NCBI GenBank assembly: GCA_016865955.1
Contig: VGNW01000076.1
Location: forward strand, 1 to 9,550
Reading direction: 5' to 3'
Source: Chloroflexota bacterium
Lineage (GTDB): Bacteria > Chloroflexota > Dehalococcoidia > SZUA-161
Length of the DNA: 9,550 nucleotides
How positions within the stretch are numbered: the first letter of the stretch is position 1; each line of letters begins with the position of its first letter. Position numbers and translations under genes: made by a program. Shown here piece by piece: positions 1-6,394 of the stretch. Below the pieces are notes generated by a model, which had not been told where the DNA came from, did not search any database, and saw only the letters and a program-made list of their open reading frames with translations.

Positions 1-537
1 GAGCTGACGTCTCTATCGGGACGATTGCTCAAAGCCATGTCGGACTACGACGATGCCGAAGACAGGGGCTTGACCTCTCAGACGCTTACCTCATGGGACA
101 CGGTCTACGTGCCGACGGCAGTAGTTTACACAGAGGTCCCCGAAAAAGCCCGCTCCTACATCAGGCAGCAGACCAGATGGAAAAAGGGATACATGAGGTC
201 TTGTTTCTTCGTGAGCGTTTTCTTCTGGAAGAAGAACCCGCTGATGTCCCTGGTGTTCTATACCGAGTTCATGAGCACTTTCACCAGCCCGGCGGTGCTT
301 TTCTCAATCTATTTCTATGCACCGTTTGTTCATCACCTGTACTGGCTGCCCCTGACGTATTTCGCCGGACAACTGCTAATCGGGGTAGCTGCCGGATTGG
401 ATTACAAATTCCGACAGCCTATGGCTAAGTACTGGAAGTACAAACCGCTTATGAACGTGATTGCTTCTCTTTTGCTGCCGTGGTTGATAATTCCCGCCCT
501 GTGGACATACAGGAAGAATAGCTGGCTCACAAGGTAA
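1..537 (+). CDS. Processive family 2 glycosyltransferase, C-terminal part (5' end outside window)
   Basis: The frame is open from base 1 to the TAA at 535-537 (178 codons visible), so the gene starts upstream. Counting from base 1, residues 19-25 (AEDRGLT) match the acidic motif of NodC, hyaluronan synthase and poly-GlcNAc synthases. Residues 56-60 (QQTRW) are the QxxRW motif that binds the growing chain in processive family 2 enzymes. Three hydrophobic stretches follow, near residues 81-106, 113-133 and 149-170, as expected for the membrane channel at the C-terminus. By family knowledge it polymerises a sugar from a UDP-sugar donor and exports the chain across the inner membrane. The sugar cannot be read from this part; GlcNAc is plausible because a deacetylase-like gene follows 10 bases downstream. 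The catalytic N-terminal half is not in the window. Confidence 0.88.
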   Translation, partial: ELTSLSGRLLKAMSDYDDAEDRGLTSQTLTSWDTVYVPTAVVYTEVPEKARSYIRQQTRWKKGYMRSCFFVSVFFWKKNPLMSLVFYTEFMSTFTSPAVLFSIYFYAPFVHHLYWLPLTYFAGQLLIGVAAGLDYKFRQPMAKYWKYKPLMNVIASLLLPWLIIPALWTYRKNSWLTR

Positions 538-547
538 TGAGTGATAT

Positions 548-1375
548 ATGCAAAACAGCTCGGAATCCAATTCTCAAACACCCGGTGCCAGGAGTAAGAG
601 ACGGGTCGCTATTCTTATTGCAGGTCTGATAGTTGCGATGAGCCTCGTCTCTATTGCCGTAGTCATGACATCAAAAGAAAACGGAGAGCCGCCCCCGCTG
701 GTTATACGTGTGGATGACATCCAGGATTTCGCTTTCAGAGATGCCCAGCTTTTCCTGCTCGATGAAAGCACAGCAAACGAGGTTCCCCTCAGCCTGGCGG
801 TAATCGCCGGCATGTTCGGTGAAGACCGCGAAGTTGTTCAAGCCGTGAAACTTGCGGTCAGCCGGGGCTCGGATTTAGCTGTCCACGGCTGGGAGCACGA
901 AGACCTCTCCAAACTATCGTTTGAAGAACAGGCAGCGTTATTGTCTCGATCGAAGAGCCGGATTCAAGAAACGCTCTATTTCAACACCGCAGTTCTGGTG
1001 CCACCGATGTTCAGCTTCAACGAAGACACTGTGGCAGCGATGCGCCAGACGGGCTGCAACATAATCTCGACATATACAGACATCTCGCAGCCCGGTTCCT
1101 TCTCGGGAGTGCTAAGTCTCCCCGCAACGGTCGAGTTGTCCGACTATGCGAACGGCGTCTGGACGATGAAAAGCCTGGACGCGGTAAAATCGGAAATTGC
1201 TAAGAGCGTTCAAAGATATGGGTTTGCGATGATAGTAACGCACCCTCAGGAGTTCATGGCAGATGGGAAACTGAACCAAGCCAGTACCGAATCATACCGG
1301 GCTCTGCTGAGCGCCCTGAAAGAAGACTACATCTTCACCACTCTATCAAACCTCAGCCAAACCCTCAGCCCGTAA
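548..1375 (+). CDS. Membrane-anchored polysaccharide deacetylase-like protein (CE4/NodB-type fold)
   Basis: A 275-residue protein. Residues 1-19 are polar and basic, 20-41 form one membrane segment, and the rest should be extracytoplasmic. The motifs of the polysaccharide deacetylase fold are present in order: R54-V-D56-D57 (motif 1, catalytic and metal Asp), H113-G-W-E-H117 (motif 2, the HxxxH metal pair), V151-P-P153 with a nearby N158 (a variant of motif 3, RPP), and T231-H232-P233 (motif 5). The Arg of motif 3 is replaced by Val, so the substrate pocket may differ from classical NodB; relatives of DUF2334 type are also possible. The ATG is 10 bases after the stop of the glycosyltransferase, with only a weak GAGTG ribosome site, so the two are probably cotranscribed. 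The likely role is deacetylation of the polymer made by the upstream synthase. Activity is inferred from motifs only. Confidence 0.8.
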   Translation: MQNSSESNSQTPGARSKRRVAILIAGLIVAMSLVSIAVVMTSKENGEPPPLVIRVDDIQDFAFRDAQLFLLDESTANEVPLSLAVIAGMFGEDREVVQAVKLAVSRGSDLAVHGWEHEDLSKLSFEEQAALLSRSKSRIQETLYFNTAVLVPPMFSFNEDTVAAMRQTGCNIISTYTDISQPGSFSGVLSLPATVELSDYANGVWTMKSLDAVKSEIAKSVQRYGFAMIVTHPQEFMADGKLNQASTESYRALLSALKEDYIFTTLSNLSQTLSP

Positions 1376-1397
1376 TAAAATCCCTTTCCCATTTTTC

Positions 1398-1424
1398 AAT
1401 TTACAATTTTCATTTTGCAATTTG
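1398..1424. repeat. 27-base direct repeat, copy 1 (AT-rich, starts AATTTACAATTTTC)
   Basis: These 27 bases are identical to 2309-2335. The flank to the right also matches partly (GAATCCAATTCCC here against AAATTCTATTCCC there, 10 of 13). Both copies lie just after a stop codon, 22 and 31 bases downstream, and together they bracket the HEPN/MNT gene pair. AT-rich repeats of this composition recur in many environmental bacterial genomes, so this is probably a dispersed element rather than one private to this locus. Confidence 0.85.
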
Positions 1425-1442
1425 GAATCCAATTCCCGTGTC

Positions 1443-1478
1443 ATTGCGAGCTCCTCCGCCTCCGGCGGACGTGGCAAT
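1443..1478. repeat. Dispersed palindromic element (ATTGCGAG...GGCAAT type)
   Basis: The ends ATTGC (1443-1447) and GCAAT (1474-1478) are complementary. The centre is a hairpin, TCCGCC (1455-1460), loop TCC, GGCGGA (1464-1469). The consensus TCATTGCGAG...GGCAATCT is, from memory, a common intergenic element in several environmental phyla. Immediately after it, 1501-1520 (CCGCTGATAGCTGACTGCC) resembles another commonly scattered intergenic sequence. No transposase is present. Confidence 0.6.
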
Positions 1479-1540
1479 CTGGCAGGGTGGGGATATACCG
1501 ACCGCTGATAGCTGACTGCCGAGCGCTTCTCAACAAGCTC

Positions 1541-1574
1541 TTGGATTTGACAAGGGCATAGTGTAGAATACAGC
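1541..1574 (+). promoter_or_regulatory. Possible sigma-70 promoter of the MNT/HEPN pair
   Basis: A perfect -35 box TTGACA lies at 1547-1552 and a good -10 TAGAAT at 1564-1569, but only 11 bases separate them. TTGACA with TACAGC (1569-1574) gives a 16-base spacer but a poor -10. TTGGAT (1541-1546) with TAGAAT gives 17 bases but a poor -35. The promoter is therefore likely in this region, with the exact pairing unresolved. It would leave a leader of about 45-50 bases before the ATG at 1626. Confidence 0.4.
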
Positions 1575-1612
1575 TTAAGTTTCACCTGCGACCAAGGTAG
1601 CAAACCGGTGGG

Positions 1613-1620
1613 GGGAGGTG
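1613..1620 (+). promoter_or_regulatory. Strong ribosome binding site of the MNT gene
   Basis: GGGAGGTG matches the 3' end of 16S rRNA well. Its GGAGG core (1614-1618) ends 7 bases before the ATG at 1626, which fixes that ATG as the start instead of the in-frame GTG at 1608 that lies upstream of this site. Confidence 0.8.
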
Positions 1621-1625
1621 CAGCA

Positions 1626-1928
1626 ATGAAAAAAACATCCATTGATTTACCCAAAGATAAAATCGTGGACTTTTGCAAGCGGAACCATATCCGCAAACTA
1701 TCCCTTTTCGGCTCCGTGCTGCGGGATGATTTCAAGCCGGGCAGCGACATCGATGTTCTGGTAGAGTTCGAACCGGGACAGGTGCCGGGTCTGAACTTCT
1801 TCACCATGGAGATAGAGCTTTCCCGATTGCTGCGGCAGAAAGTCGACCTGAACACACCGCAGTTTTTGAGCTCTCACTTCCGTGAGCAGGTGCTGGCTGA
1901 ATCGGAGGCGCTGTATGTCGCGCCGTGA
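1626..1928 (+). CDS. mntA: MNT-domain nucleotidyltransferase, antitoxin of HEPN/MNT system
   Basis: A 100-residue minimal nucleotidyltransferase. The signature G29-S30, ten residues, then D41-x-D43 is exact (GSVLRDDFKPGSDID), and the third metal-binding Asp is D74 in KVDLN. In characterised HEPN/MNT pairs (type VII toxin-antitoxin) MntA transfers AMP from ATP to a Tyr of the HEPN partner and silences its ribonuclease. The partner gene follows immediately, with a 14-base overlap (ATG 1915, stop 1926-1928), which supports stoichiometric, coupled expression. The start at 1626 is chosen on the strong GGAGG site 7 bases upstream. All catalytic residues are present, so the enzyme looks active. The symbol reflects family membership, not proven function. 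Confidence 0.88.
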   Translation: MKKTSIDLPKDKIVDFCKRNHIRKLSLFGSVLRDDFKPGSDIDVLVEFEPGQVPGLNFFTMEIELSRLLRQKVDLNTPQFLSSHFREQVLAESEALYVAP

Positions 1929-2277
1929 GGACGCTGTAGCTCTCCGCCACATGCTGGAGCATGCTAGAGAGGCATACGAGATGGCGCGTGGCAAAAGGCG
2001 TCGCGACCTCGACAGGGACCGGAAGCTCAACCTCGCGCTGGTTCGTTTACTTGAGGTTATCGGGGAAGCTGCCAACCGCGTATCTCCAGGCACACGCGCT
2101 CGTTACACTTACATACCCTGGCCCGAGATAGTTGGCTTACGCAACCGTTTGATTCACGGATATGACGCCGTCGATTTCGACATACTCTGGAAAATCATCA
2201 CTCACGACTTGCCACTCCTGATTTCAGAGCTTGAGATAATCGTTCCCCCTGAAAAGAAGCCCCGAAGAAGCAGTTAG
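1915..2277 (+). CDS. hepT: HEPN-domain ribonuclease, toxin of HEPN/MNT system (HepT-like, COG2361/DUF86 type)
   Basis: A 120-residue, mainly helical protein. The HEPN catalytic motif is complete: R76-N-R-L-I-H81-G-Y83 fits RX4HXY. R76 and H81 would form the RNase site of the dimer, and Y83 is the equivalent of the residue AMPylated by MntA in studied pairs. Residues 46-54 (LEVIGEAAN) match the conserved IGEA-like helix of this family. The start at 1915 (MSRRED) is preferred over the GTG at 1882 because GGAGG at 1904-1908 sits 6 bases upstream and it preserves the usual short overlap with the antitoxin gene. The C-terminus is basic (EKKPRRSS). The expected role is mRNA or tRNA cleavage when released from the antitoxin, giving growth arrest. 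Its position beside a restriction locus fits a defence island. Confidence 0.87.
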   Translation: MSRREDAVALRHMLEHAREAYEMARGKRRRDLDRDRKLNLALVRLLEVIGEAANRVSPGTRARYTYIPWPEIVGLRNRLIHGYDAVDFDILWKIITHDLPLLISELEIIVPPEKKPRRSS

Positions 2278-2308
2278 CTATCCCCTTTCAACGTAACCAT
2301 CCTTCTTA

Positions 2309-2335
2309 AATTTACAATTTTCATTTTGCAATTTG
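2309..2335. repeat. 27-base direct repeat, copy 2
   Basis: Identical over 27 bases, and in the same orientation, to 1398-1424. It begins 31 bases after the HEPN stop codon. With copy 1 it encloses about 0.9 kb containing only the HEPN/MNT genes and their upstream region, so recombination between the copies would delete the whole toxin-antitoxin module. Confidence 0.85.
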
Positions 2336-2364
2336 AAATTCTATTCCCCCATTTTTTAAACTTG

Positions 2365-2383
2365 TCCCTGACTTGTTCAGGGA
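2365..2383. repeat. Short hairpin element (TCCCTGA / TCAGGGA)
   Basis: TCCCTGA (2365-2371) and TCAGGGA (2377-2383) form a perfect 7-bp stem with loop CTTGT. A G-rich tract (GGGGGCTAGGGGGA) follows. There is no T run on either side, so it is not a standard intrinsic terminator. It is more likely a dispersed palindrome. Confidence 0.55.
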
Positions 2384-2520
2384 GGGGGCTAGGGGGATTA
2401 CGTGCCCCCATGTCCTTCCTGCCCCCGAGCATGAATCCAGGCACTCCCTACACCCTTGACGCTACACGAAACCAGCCGCGCAACCGCAACCACTTCACCT
2501 GACCCCCATCGTATCCGTAG

Positions 2521-2539
2521 GGGCGAGGTCTCCTCGCCC
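2521..2539. repeat. Short hairpin element (GGGCGAGG / CCTCGCCC)
   Basis: GGGCGAGG (2521-2528) and CCTCGCCC (2532-2539) form an 8-bp GC-rich stem with a 3-base loop. Preceded by GTAG, it resembles the scattered GTAGGGGCG... palindromes that I associate with Chloroflexota and some other environmental genomes. No T run follows (CGCCCACTATC), so terminator function is doubtful. Confidence 0.55.
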
Positions 2540-2571
2540 GCCCACTATCTTTTTCCATCATGGCAGATGGA

Positions 2572-2600
2572 TTGACTAATTCAATGATGCGGTATAAGAT
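2572..2600 (+). promoter_or_regulatory. Sigma-70-like promoter for the PLD-helicase gene
   Basis: TTGACT (2572-2577, 5 of 6 to consensus) and TAAGAT (2595-2600, 4 of 6) are separated by 17 bases. TATAAG at 2593-2598 is an alternative -10 with a 15-base spacer. Transcription would start near 2607, about 30 bases before the GTG start at 2637. The leader has no clear Shine-Dalgarno site next to the start. Confidence 0.5.
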
Positions 2601-2636
2601 ACGAAGGAATAAATCTTCTGCGAGTTATCCTATTTC

Positions 2637-5600
2637 GTGAATACCGATACGACTTTTATCACCAACGAAGGAGAAAAGAATCTCAGAGAGAGATTCCGGG
2701 TGCTTATAAAAGACACCCGATTTTTTGATGTTCTGGTCGGTTACTTCTATACCAGCGGCTTCTATTCTCTTTACAAGTCCTTGGAGAAAACTGAAAAAAT
2801 CAGAATTCTCATCGGCATAAATACGAACAGGCAAACCTATGAGTTAATACAGGAATCCAAAGAGCCTGTGCAAGGCTCCTTTCAATTCTCTCATGCCGAG
2901 GCAAAGAAGGGGTTTTCCGACGCAGTCATCTCCGAAATGGAGCATTCGGAAGACAGCTACAATGTAGAAGAGGGTGTAAACAAGTTCATTGGATGGCTTC
3001 ATAACGGCAAGCTAGCAATAAAAGCCTATCCCTCGGAGAACATCCACGCCAAGCTTTACATTATGACCTTTGTCGAAGGTGATAAGGATGTCGGGCGGGT
3101 AATTACCGGCTCCAGCAATTTCACTCAAGCGGGCTTGGTGGACAATCTCGAATTCAATGTTGAACTGAAGGATAGAGCCGACTATGAATTCGCCTTGAAC
3201 AAGTTCAACGAGCTCTGGGAGAACGCTGTCGATGTTAAGGACAAGTATATCGAGACTATTCAATCAAAGACTTGGCTCAACAATACCATCACCCCGTATG
3301 AGCTTTATCTCAAGTTCCTCTATGAATATTTCCGGGATAAGATAAATGTCGACCTCGAAGACTTCGAAAGTATGTACGTCCCCGAAAATTTCCTCAAATT
3401 GAAATATCAGAGCGATGCTGTGCTGGATGCTAAAAGCAAGCTTGAGGAGTACGGGGGCGTGTTTCTCTCCGATGTGGTAGGTCTGGGTAAGACCTATATT
3501 GCCGCCATGCTGGCGAATTGCCTGGGTGGCAGGAATTTAGTTATAGCGCCGCCCATTCTACTTGATGAAAATGCCCCGGGTTCCTGGCCTAATGTATTCC
3601 GTGATTTTGGGGTGCGCGCCACTCTGTTTGAATCTATTGGCAAACTCGATGACATCGTTCAGAAGGGTACCGACAAATACACCAACATTTTTATTGACGA
3701 GGCGCATCGCTTCAGAACAGAAACCAATATTACCTATGAAAACATGGCTAAAATATGCCGCGGTAAACGGGTGATTCTGGTTACGGCAACCCCTTTGAAC
3801 AACACTCCACAGGATATCTTGAGCCAGATAAAGCTGTTTCAGAAGGGAAAATACAGCACTATCCCCAACGTCCGCAATCTGGACGGATTTTTCAATAGCC
3901 TCAAGAACAGGCTCAAGGGGCTGGACCGACAAGACGACTACGATGAATACATGAAGATTGTGGGGCAGAACGCCCGGGAAATCAGGGAGAAGGTGCTCAA
4001 ATATCTGATGGTCAGGCGTACGCGCTCTGAGATCATGAAGTATTTCGCCCCCGACCTGCAGGAACAGGGTTTGAAATTCCCGGCGGTAGCCGATCCCGAA
4101 CCTGTCTTCTATCAGCTCGATACAAACGAAGATATGGTCTTTAACCGGACAATAGGGCTGGTGAAGGAAAATTTCAAGTATGCCAGATATACCCCGATGC
4201 TCTATTTAAAGAAGGAAATCGAACAGCCCGAAGAGCTGGCACAAAAGAACATGCGCAAGTTCATGAAGGTTCTGCTCGTGAAACGGCTGGAGAGCAGCTT
4301 CCATGCCTTCAGGAACTCCCTCGGCAGGTTCATCCAGTCATATGAACAGTTTCTCAGTGAGTACGATAAAGGGAATGTTTATGTCAGCAAGAAATACACA
4401 AGCAAGCTTTTCGAGTTACTGGAGAACGATGACGATGAAGCTATACAGCGTCTGATTGACGAGGACAAAGCCAGAAGTTACAAGGCTAGCGACTTCAAAC
4501 CTGATTTCAGAGCAGATTTGGAGAACGATTTAGCAGTATTAAAAGAAATTGCCGAACTCTGGAAAACAGTGAACCGCGACCCCAAGCTACAGACATTCAT
4601 AAAGGCTCTTTCATCGAAACAGATACTCAAAGAGAGCAAGCTTATCGTGTTCACTGAATCAAAGGAGACTGCCGAGTATCTGGAACAGCACGCAGGTAAA
4701 ATCGCCCCCAACAAGGTGCTTTGCTACTCTGGAAGCTCCGGCGCTCCCACCAGGGAAAAAGTGATTGATAATTTCGATGCCAGGGCTAAATTACCCAGGG
4801 ATGACTATCGCATTCTCATCAGCACGGAGGTATTGTCTGAGGGCGTGAACCTGCATCGCTCCAATGTCGTCATCAACTACGATATACCCTGGAATCCCAC
4901 CCGTCTCATGCAGAGGGTAGGTCGCATCAACCGCGTCGATACTAAATTCGACAAAATCCACACCTTCACCTTTTTCCCCACCATACAATCCAACGACCAG
5001 ATAAAGCTGAAAGAGGCTGCAGAATATAAGATTCAGGCTTTTATCGAGATGCTCGGTGCCGACGCCCGACTGCTGACGGAGGGCGAGGAGATTAAATCGC
5101 ACGACTTATTCACACGCCTGACCTCTAAAAAAACCATTACCGGTGAGGATGAGGCGGAGGAGAGCGAGCTTAAATACCTGCAGGTCATTAGAAACATCCG
5201 CGATAAGGAACTCGATTTATTCGAAAAGATTAAGCGTCTTCCTAAAAAAGCCCGCACTGCCAGAGTTTATGAGGGTACGGGCAATTCCCTGCTTACCTAC
5301 TTTCGCAAAGGCAAGCTGCAGAAGTTCTATCAGGTCGGCGATGTCGCTCCGGAGGAGCTGGATTTTATGGCAGCCGCCAGATTGCTGGAAGTGGACAAAG
5401 ATACAAAACGCCGCAGCCTGAGTGCGGATTTCTATGACCTACTCGAGAAGAACAAGAAGGAGTTCCGGGCAGCTACGACTGAGGAGATACCCCACCTCAA
5501 AATGAAGGGTGGCAGGGACAGTGCCACATTCGTGCTCCGTTTCCTTAAATCGAACGAGGTCAAACATTTCAAAGGCTTCACTGATGCAGACGAGCTTTAC

Positions 5601-5828
5601 ATCAGGAAGGTAATAACCCTGCTGGAGGAAGGCGCTCTGCCCAAGCAGACCACGAAGACCCTGGTCAAGGAATTGAGCAAGGAAACCAATCCCTTCAAGA
5701 TACTGGCGAAGCTCAAGACAAATATAGCGCCGGAATTCTTCAAAGATACGGCTGCGGAAAGCTCCGCCCAGACCTCGGGACCCAGAGAGGTCATACTCTC
5801 CGAATACTTGATAAGCGGATTGCCGTGA
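2637..5828 (+). CDS. Phospholipase D-type nuclease fused to SNF2-like superfamily 2 helicase (restriction/defence effector)
   Basis: A 1063-residue protein. Residues 1-200 form a PLD-type nuclease domain: H137-A-K139 followed by G158-S-S-N161-F-T, i.e. a single HxK...GSxN motif lacking the classical Asp, as in PLD-type restriction nucleases such as BfiI and NgoFVII, which dimerise to make one site. Helicase core: Walker A G282-L-G-K285-T, D354-E-A-H357, motif III T383-A-T-P386, motif IV region near 669-675 (LIVFTES), motif V region 726-738 (ILISTEVLSEGVN), and motif VI Q759-R-V-G-R-I-N-R766. All catalytic residues are present. Residues 840-900 are charged and helical; the C-terminus is not recognised. 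It probably translocates on duplex DNA and cleaves it. The only start near the domain is GTG 2637 (in-frame stop at 2610; next Met is residue 101, inside the nuclease domain). No good ribosome site precedes it. The stop overlaps the next gene by 4 bases. Confidence 0.9.
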   Translation: MNTDTTFITNEGEKNLRERFRVLIKDTRFFDVLVGYFYTSGFYSLYKSLEKTEKIRILIGINTNRQTYELIQESKEPVQGSFQFSHAEAKKGFSDAVISEMEHSEDSYNVEEGVNKFIGWLHNGKLAIKAYPSENIHAKLYIMTFVEGDKDVGRVITGSSNFTQAGLVDNLEFNVELKDRADYEFALNKFNELWENAVDVKDKYIETIQSKTWLNNTITPYELYLKFLYEYFRDKINVDLEDFESMYVPENFLKLKYQSDAVLDAKSKLEEYGGVFLSDVVGLGKTYIAAMLANCLGGRNLVIAPPILLDENAPGSWPNVFRDFGVRATLFESIGKLDDIVQKGTDKYTNIFIDEAHRFRTETNITYENMAKICRGKRVILVTATPLNNTPQDILSQIKLFQKGKYSTIPNVRNLDGFFNSLKNRLKGLDRQDDYDEYMKIVGQNAREIREKVLKYLMVRRTRSEIMKYFAPDLQEQGLKFPAVADPEPVFYQLDTNEDMVFNRTIGLVKENFKYARYTPMLYLKKEIEQPEELAQKNMRKFMKVLLVKRLESSFHAFRNSLGRFIQSYEQFLSEYDKGNVYVSKKYTSKLFELLENDDDEAIQRLIDEDKARSYKASDFKPDFRADLENDLAVLKEIAELWKTVNRDPKLQTFIKALSSKQILKESKLIVFTESKETAEYLEQHAGKIAPNKVLCYSGSSGAPTREKVIDNFDARAKLPRDDYRILISTEVLSEGVNLHRSNVVINYDIPWNPTRLMQRVGRINRVDTKFDKIHTFTFFPTIQSNDQIKLKEAAEYKIQAFIEMLGADARLLTEGEEIKSHDLFTRLTSKKTITGEDEAEESELKYLQVIRNIRDKELDLFEKIKRLPKKARTARVYEGTGNSLLTYFRKGKLQKFYQVGDVAPEELDFMAAARLLEVDKDTKRRSLSADFYDLLEKNKKEFRAATTEEIPHLKMKGGRDSATFVLRFLKSNEVKHFKGFTDADELYIRKVITLLEEGALPKQTTKTLVKELSKETNPFKILAKLKTNIAPEFFKDTAAESSAQTSGPREVILSEYLISGLP

Positions 5829-6322
5829 AGAAACAAGAAAACAACTATGCCTTTATCGACAGCCAGAATCTCAACCTTTCCATCCGCGACCAGGGGTGGA
5901 TTCTGGATTTCGGGAAGTTCAAACAATTTCTTCGTGACAAGTACGGTGTAACCCACGCCTTCCTCTTCATCGGGTACATTTACGAGAATCAAGACCTTTA
6001 TACCAGCCTGCAAAAGGATGGGTATATCCTGATTTTTAAACCGACACTTAAGCTCCCTGATGGTAGAGTGAAGGGTAACGTCGATGCCGAATTGGTCTTG
6101 CACGCCATGATTGAGTATGACAACTATGACAAAGCTCTAATTGTCACAGGAGACGGTGATTTCTATTGTCTGGTGGACTACCTTGTTAAGAAGGATAAGC
6201 TGTTGAAGCTGATGGTCCCGAACCGGAACAAATTCTCATCACTTTTCCGAAGAATGATGCCCCATATTATGTTTATGAACGACCTCAGGGGCAAGCTGGA
6301 GCACCGTAAAGTTGGGGCATAA
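5825..6322 (+). CDS. NYN-domain (PIN-like, LabA/DUF88 type) predicted ribonuclease
   Basis: A 165-residue single-domain protein. Acidic residues of the NYN/PIN fold are visible in three blocks: F10-I-D12-S-Q-N15, K83-G-N-V-D87-A-E, and V107-T-G-D110-G-D112-F. These resemble the metal site of NYN nucleases, which cleave RNA. The GTG start overlaps the helicase stop (GTGA, 4 bases) with no clear ribosome site, so translation is probably coupled and the two proteins are made together. The final codons run directly into a predicted small-RNA gene on the other strand: the TAA at 6320-6322 overlaps its T run. NYN proteins of this type occur in many contexts, and their targets are mostly unknown. 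Linking it to the helicase rests on the overlap; linking it to the small RNA rests on adjacency. Processing or degradation of RNA during defence is inference. Confidence 0.87.
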   Translation: MKKQENNYAFIDSQNLNLSIRDQGWILDFGKFKQFLRDKYGVTHAFLFIGYIYENQDLYTSLQKDGYILIFKPTLKLPDGRVKGNVDAELVLHAMIEYDNYDKALIVTGDGDFYCLVDYLVKKDKLLKLMVPNRNKFSSLFRRMMPHIMFMNDLRGKLEHRKVGA

Positions 6323-6368
6323 AAAAGAGGGGCATTACCGCGGGACGGAACCCTTTGGATGGCCCCTC
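6321..6368 (-). terminator. Intrinsic terminator on minus strand (end of the candidate small RNA)
   Basis: A perfect 7-bp GC-rich stem (GAGGGGC with GCCCCTC, 6368-6362 and 6333-6327) is followed on the minus strand by six T (6326-6321). On the plus strand the sequence after the hairpin is ATCGTGATTCTG, without a T run, so it should not stop helicase-NYN transcription efficiently. The long 28-base loop is unusual for a plain terminator. Confidence 0.6.
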
Positions 6369-6379
6369 ATCGTGATTCT
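6321..6379 (-). ncRNA. Candidate small structured RNA (about 59 nt), convergent with the NYN gene
   Basis: On the minus strand a strong promoter (6414 to 6386) predicts a start near 6379. The transcript would have an 11-base leader, then stem GAGGGGC (6368-6362), a 28-base internal region, stem GCCCCTC (6333-6327) and TTTTTT (6326-6321). Inside, CC/GG (6358-6357 with 6339-6338) and GGG/CCC (6353-6351 with 6344-6342) can pair around a UUCCGU hexaloop, giving a nested hairpin. Nearly the whole RNA is the terminator hairpin with a decorated loop. I do not recognise it as a named family. No open reading frame of note fits. It could be a regulator, an RNA ligand or substrate of the NYN nuclease, or merely a terminator with a fortuitous promoter. 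Confidence 0.5.
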
Positions 6380-6387
6380 GTTATAAA
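6379..6387 (+). promoter_or_regulatory. Extended -10 promoter of the methyltransferase gene
   Basis: TG at 6379-6380, one base, then TATAAA (6382-6387) matches the extended -10 form TGnTATAAT with one mismatch. No -35 box is found at the proper distance (6359-6364 is ATGGCC). The leader would be about 45 bases and contains the ACAT repeats. Readthrough from the NYN gene could supply a second transcript. Confidence 0.45.
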
Positions 6388-6394
6388 AATAACA
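6379..6394. promoter_or_regulatory. 16-base palindrome TGTTATAAAAATAACA, possible operator over two -10 boxes
   Basis: Arms TGTTAT (6379-6384) and ATAACA (6389-6394) are perfectly complementary around AAAA. The palindrome contains the -10 elements of both the forward methyltransferase promoter and the reverse small-RNA promoter, each with TG one base upstream. Divergent use of a shared palindrome means the promoters compete, and a dimeric repressor bound here would shut both. Confidence 0.45.

Larger units (their letters stand above)
2278..2636. other. 359-base gap made of repeat fragments and the helicase promoter
   Basis: No credible gene is seen on either strand. From left to right it holds the second 27-base repeat (2309-2335), a 7-bp hairpin (2365-2383) followed by a G-rich run, a C-rich stretch without recognisable content (about 2401-2510), an 8-bp hairpin (2521-2539), and a promoter-like sequence (2572-2600). 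The density of palindromes suggests successive insertion of small dispersed elements between the toxin-antitoxin pair and the restriction locus. Confidence 0.6.

Noticed and set aside
1608..1625. Upstream GTG start for the MNT gene
   Set aside because: The GTG lies upstream of, and would translate through, the best Shine-Dalgarno site, which is correctly spaced for the ATG at 1626.
1346..1855. 169-codon open frame on the minus strand across the repeat region and MNT gene
   Set aside because: It covers the antisense of a well-supported MNT gene and of dispersed repeats; the translation has no domain and low-complexity Ser/Arg runs typical of shadow frames.
1882..1914. Upstream GTG start for the HEPN gene
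   Set aside because: It would give a 47-base overlap and an N-terminal extension (MSRCWLNRRRC) not expected in the family; ATG 1915 has GGAGG at the right distance.
1398..2335. CRISPR array from the two 27-base repeats
   Set aside because: Only two copies exist, separated by about 0.9 kb of coding sequence; there are no regular spacers and no cas genes.
3558..3932. 124-codon minus-strand frame inside the helicase gene
   Set aside because: It lies opposite the helicase motifs, has no ribosome site or family resemblance, and is a coding shadow.
5597..6103. 168-codon minus-strand frame across the helicase/NYN junction
   Set aside because: Both sense genes have clear catalytic motifs, so this frame is antisense noise despite its length.
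6327..6368. Hairpin as a plus-strand terminator of the helicase-NYN operon
   Set aside because: No T run follows on the plus strand; the T run is on the minus-strand side, so the hairpin was assigned to that strand.
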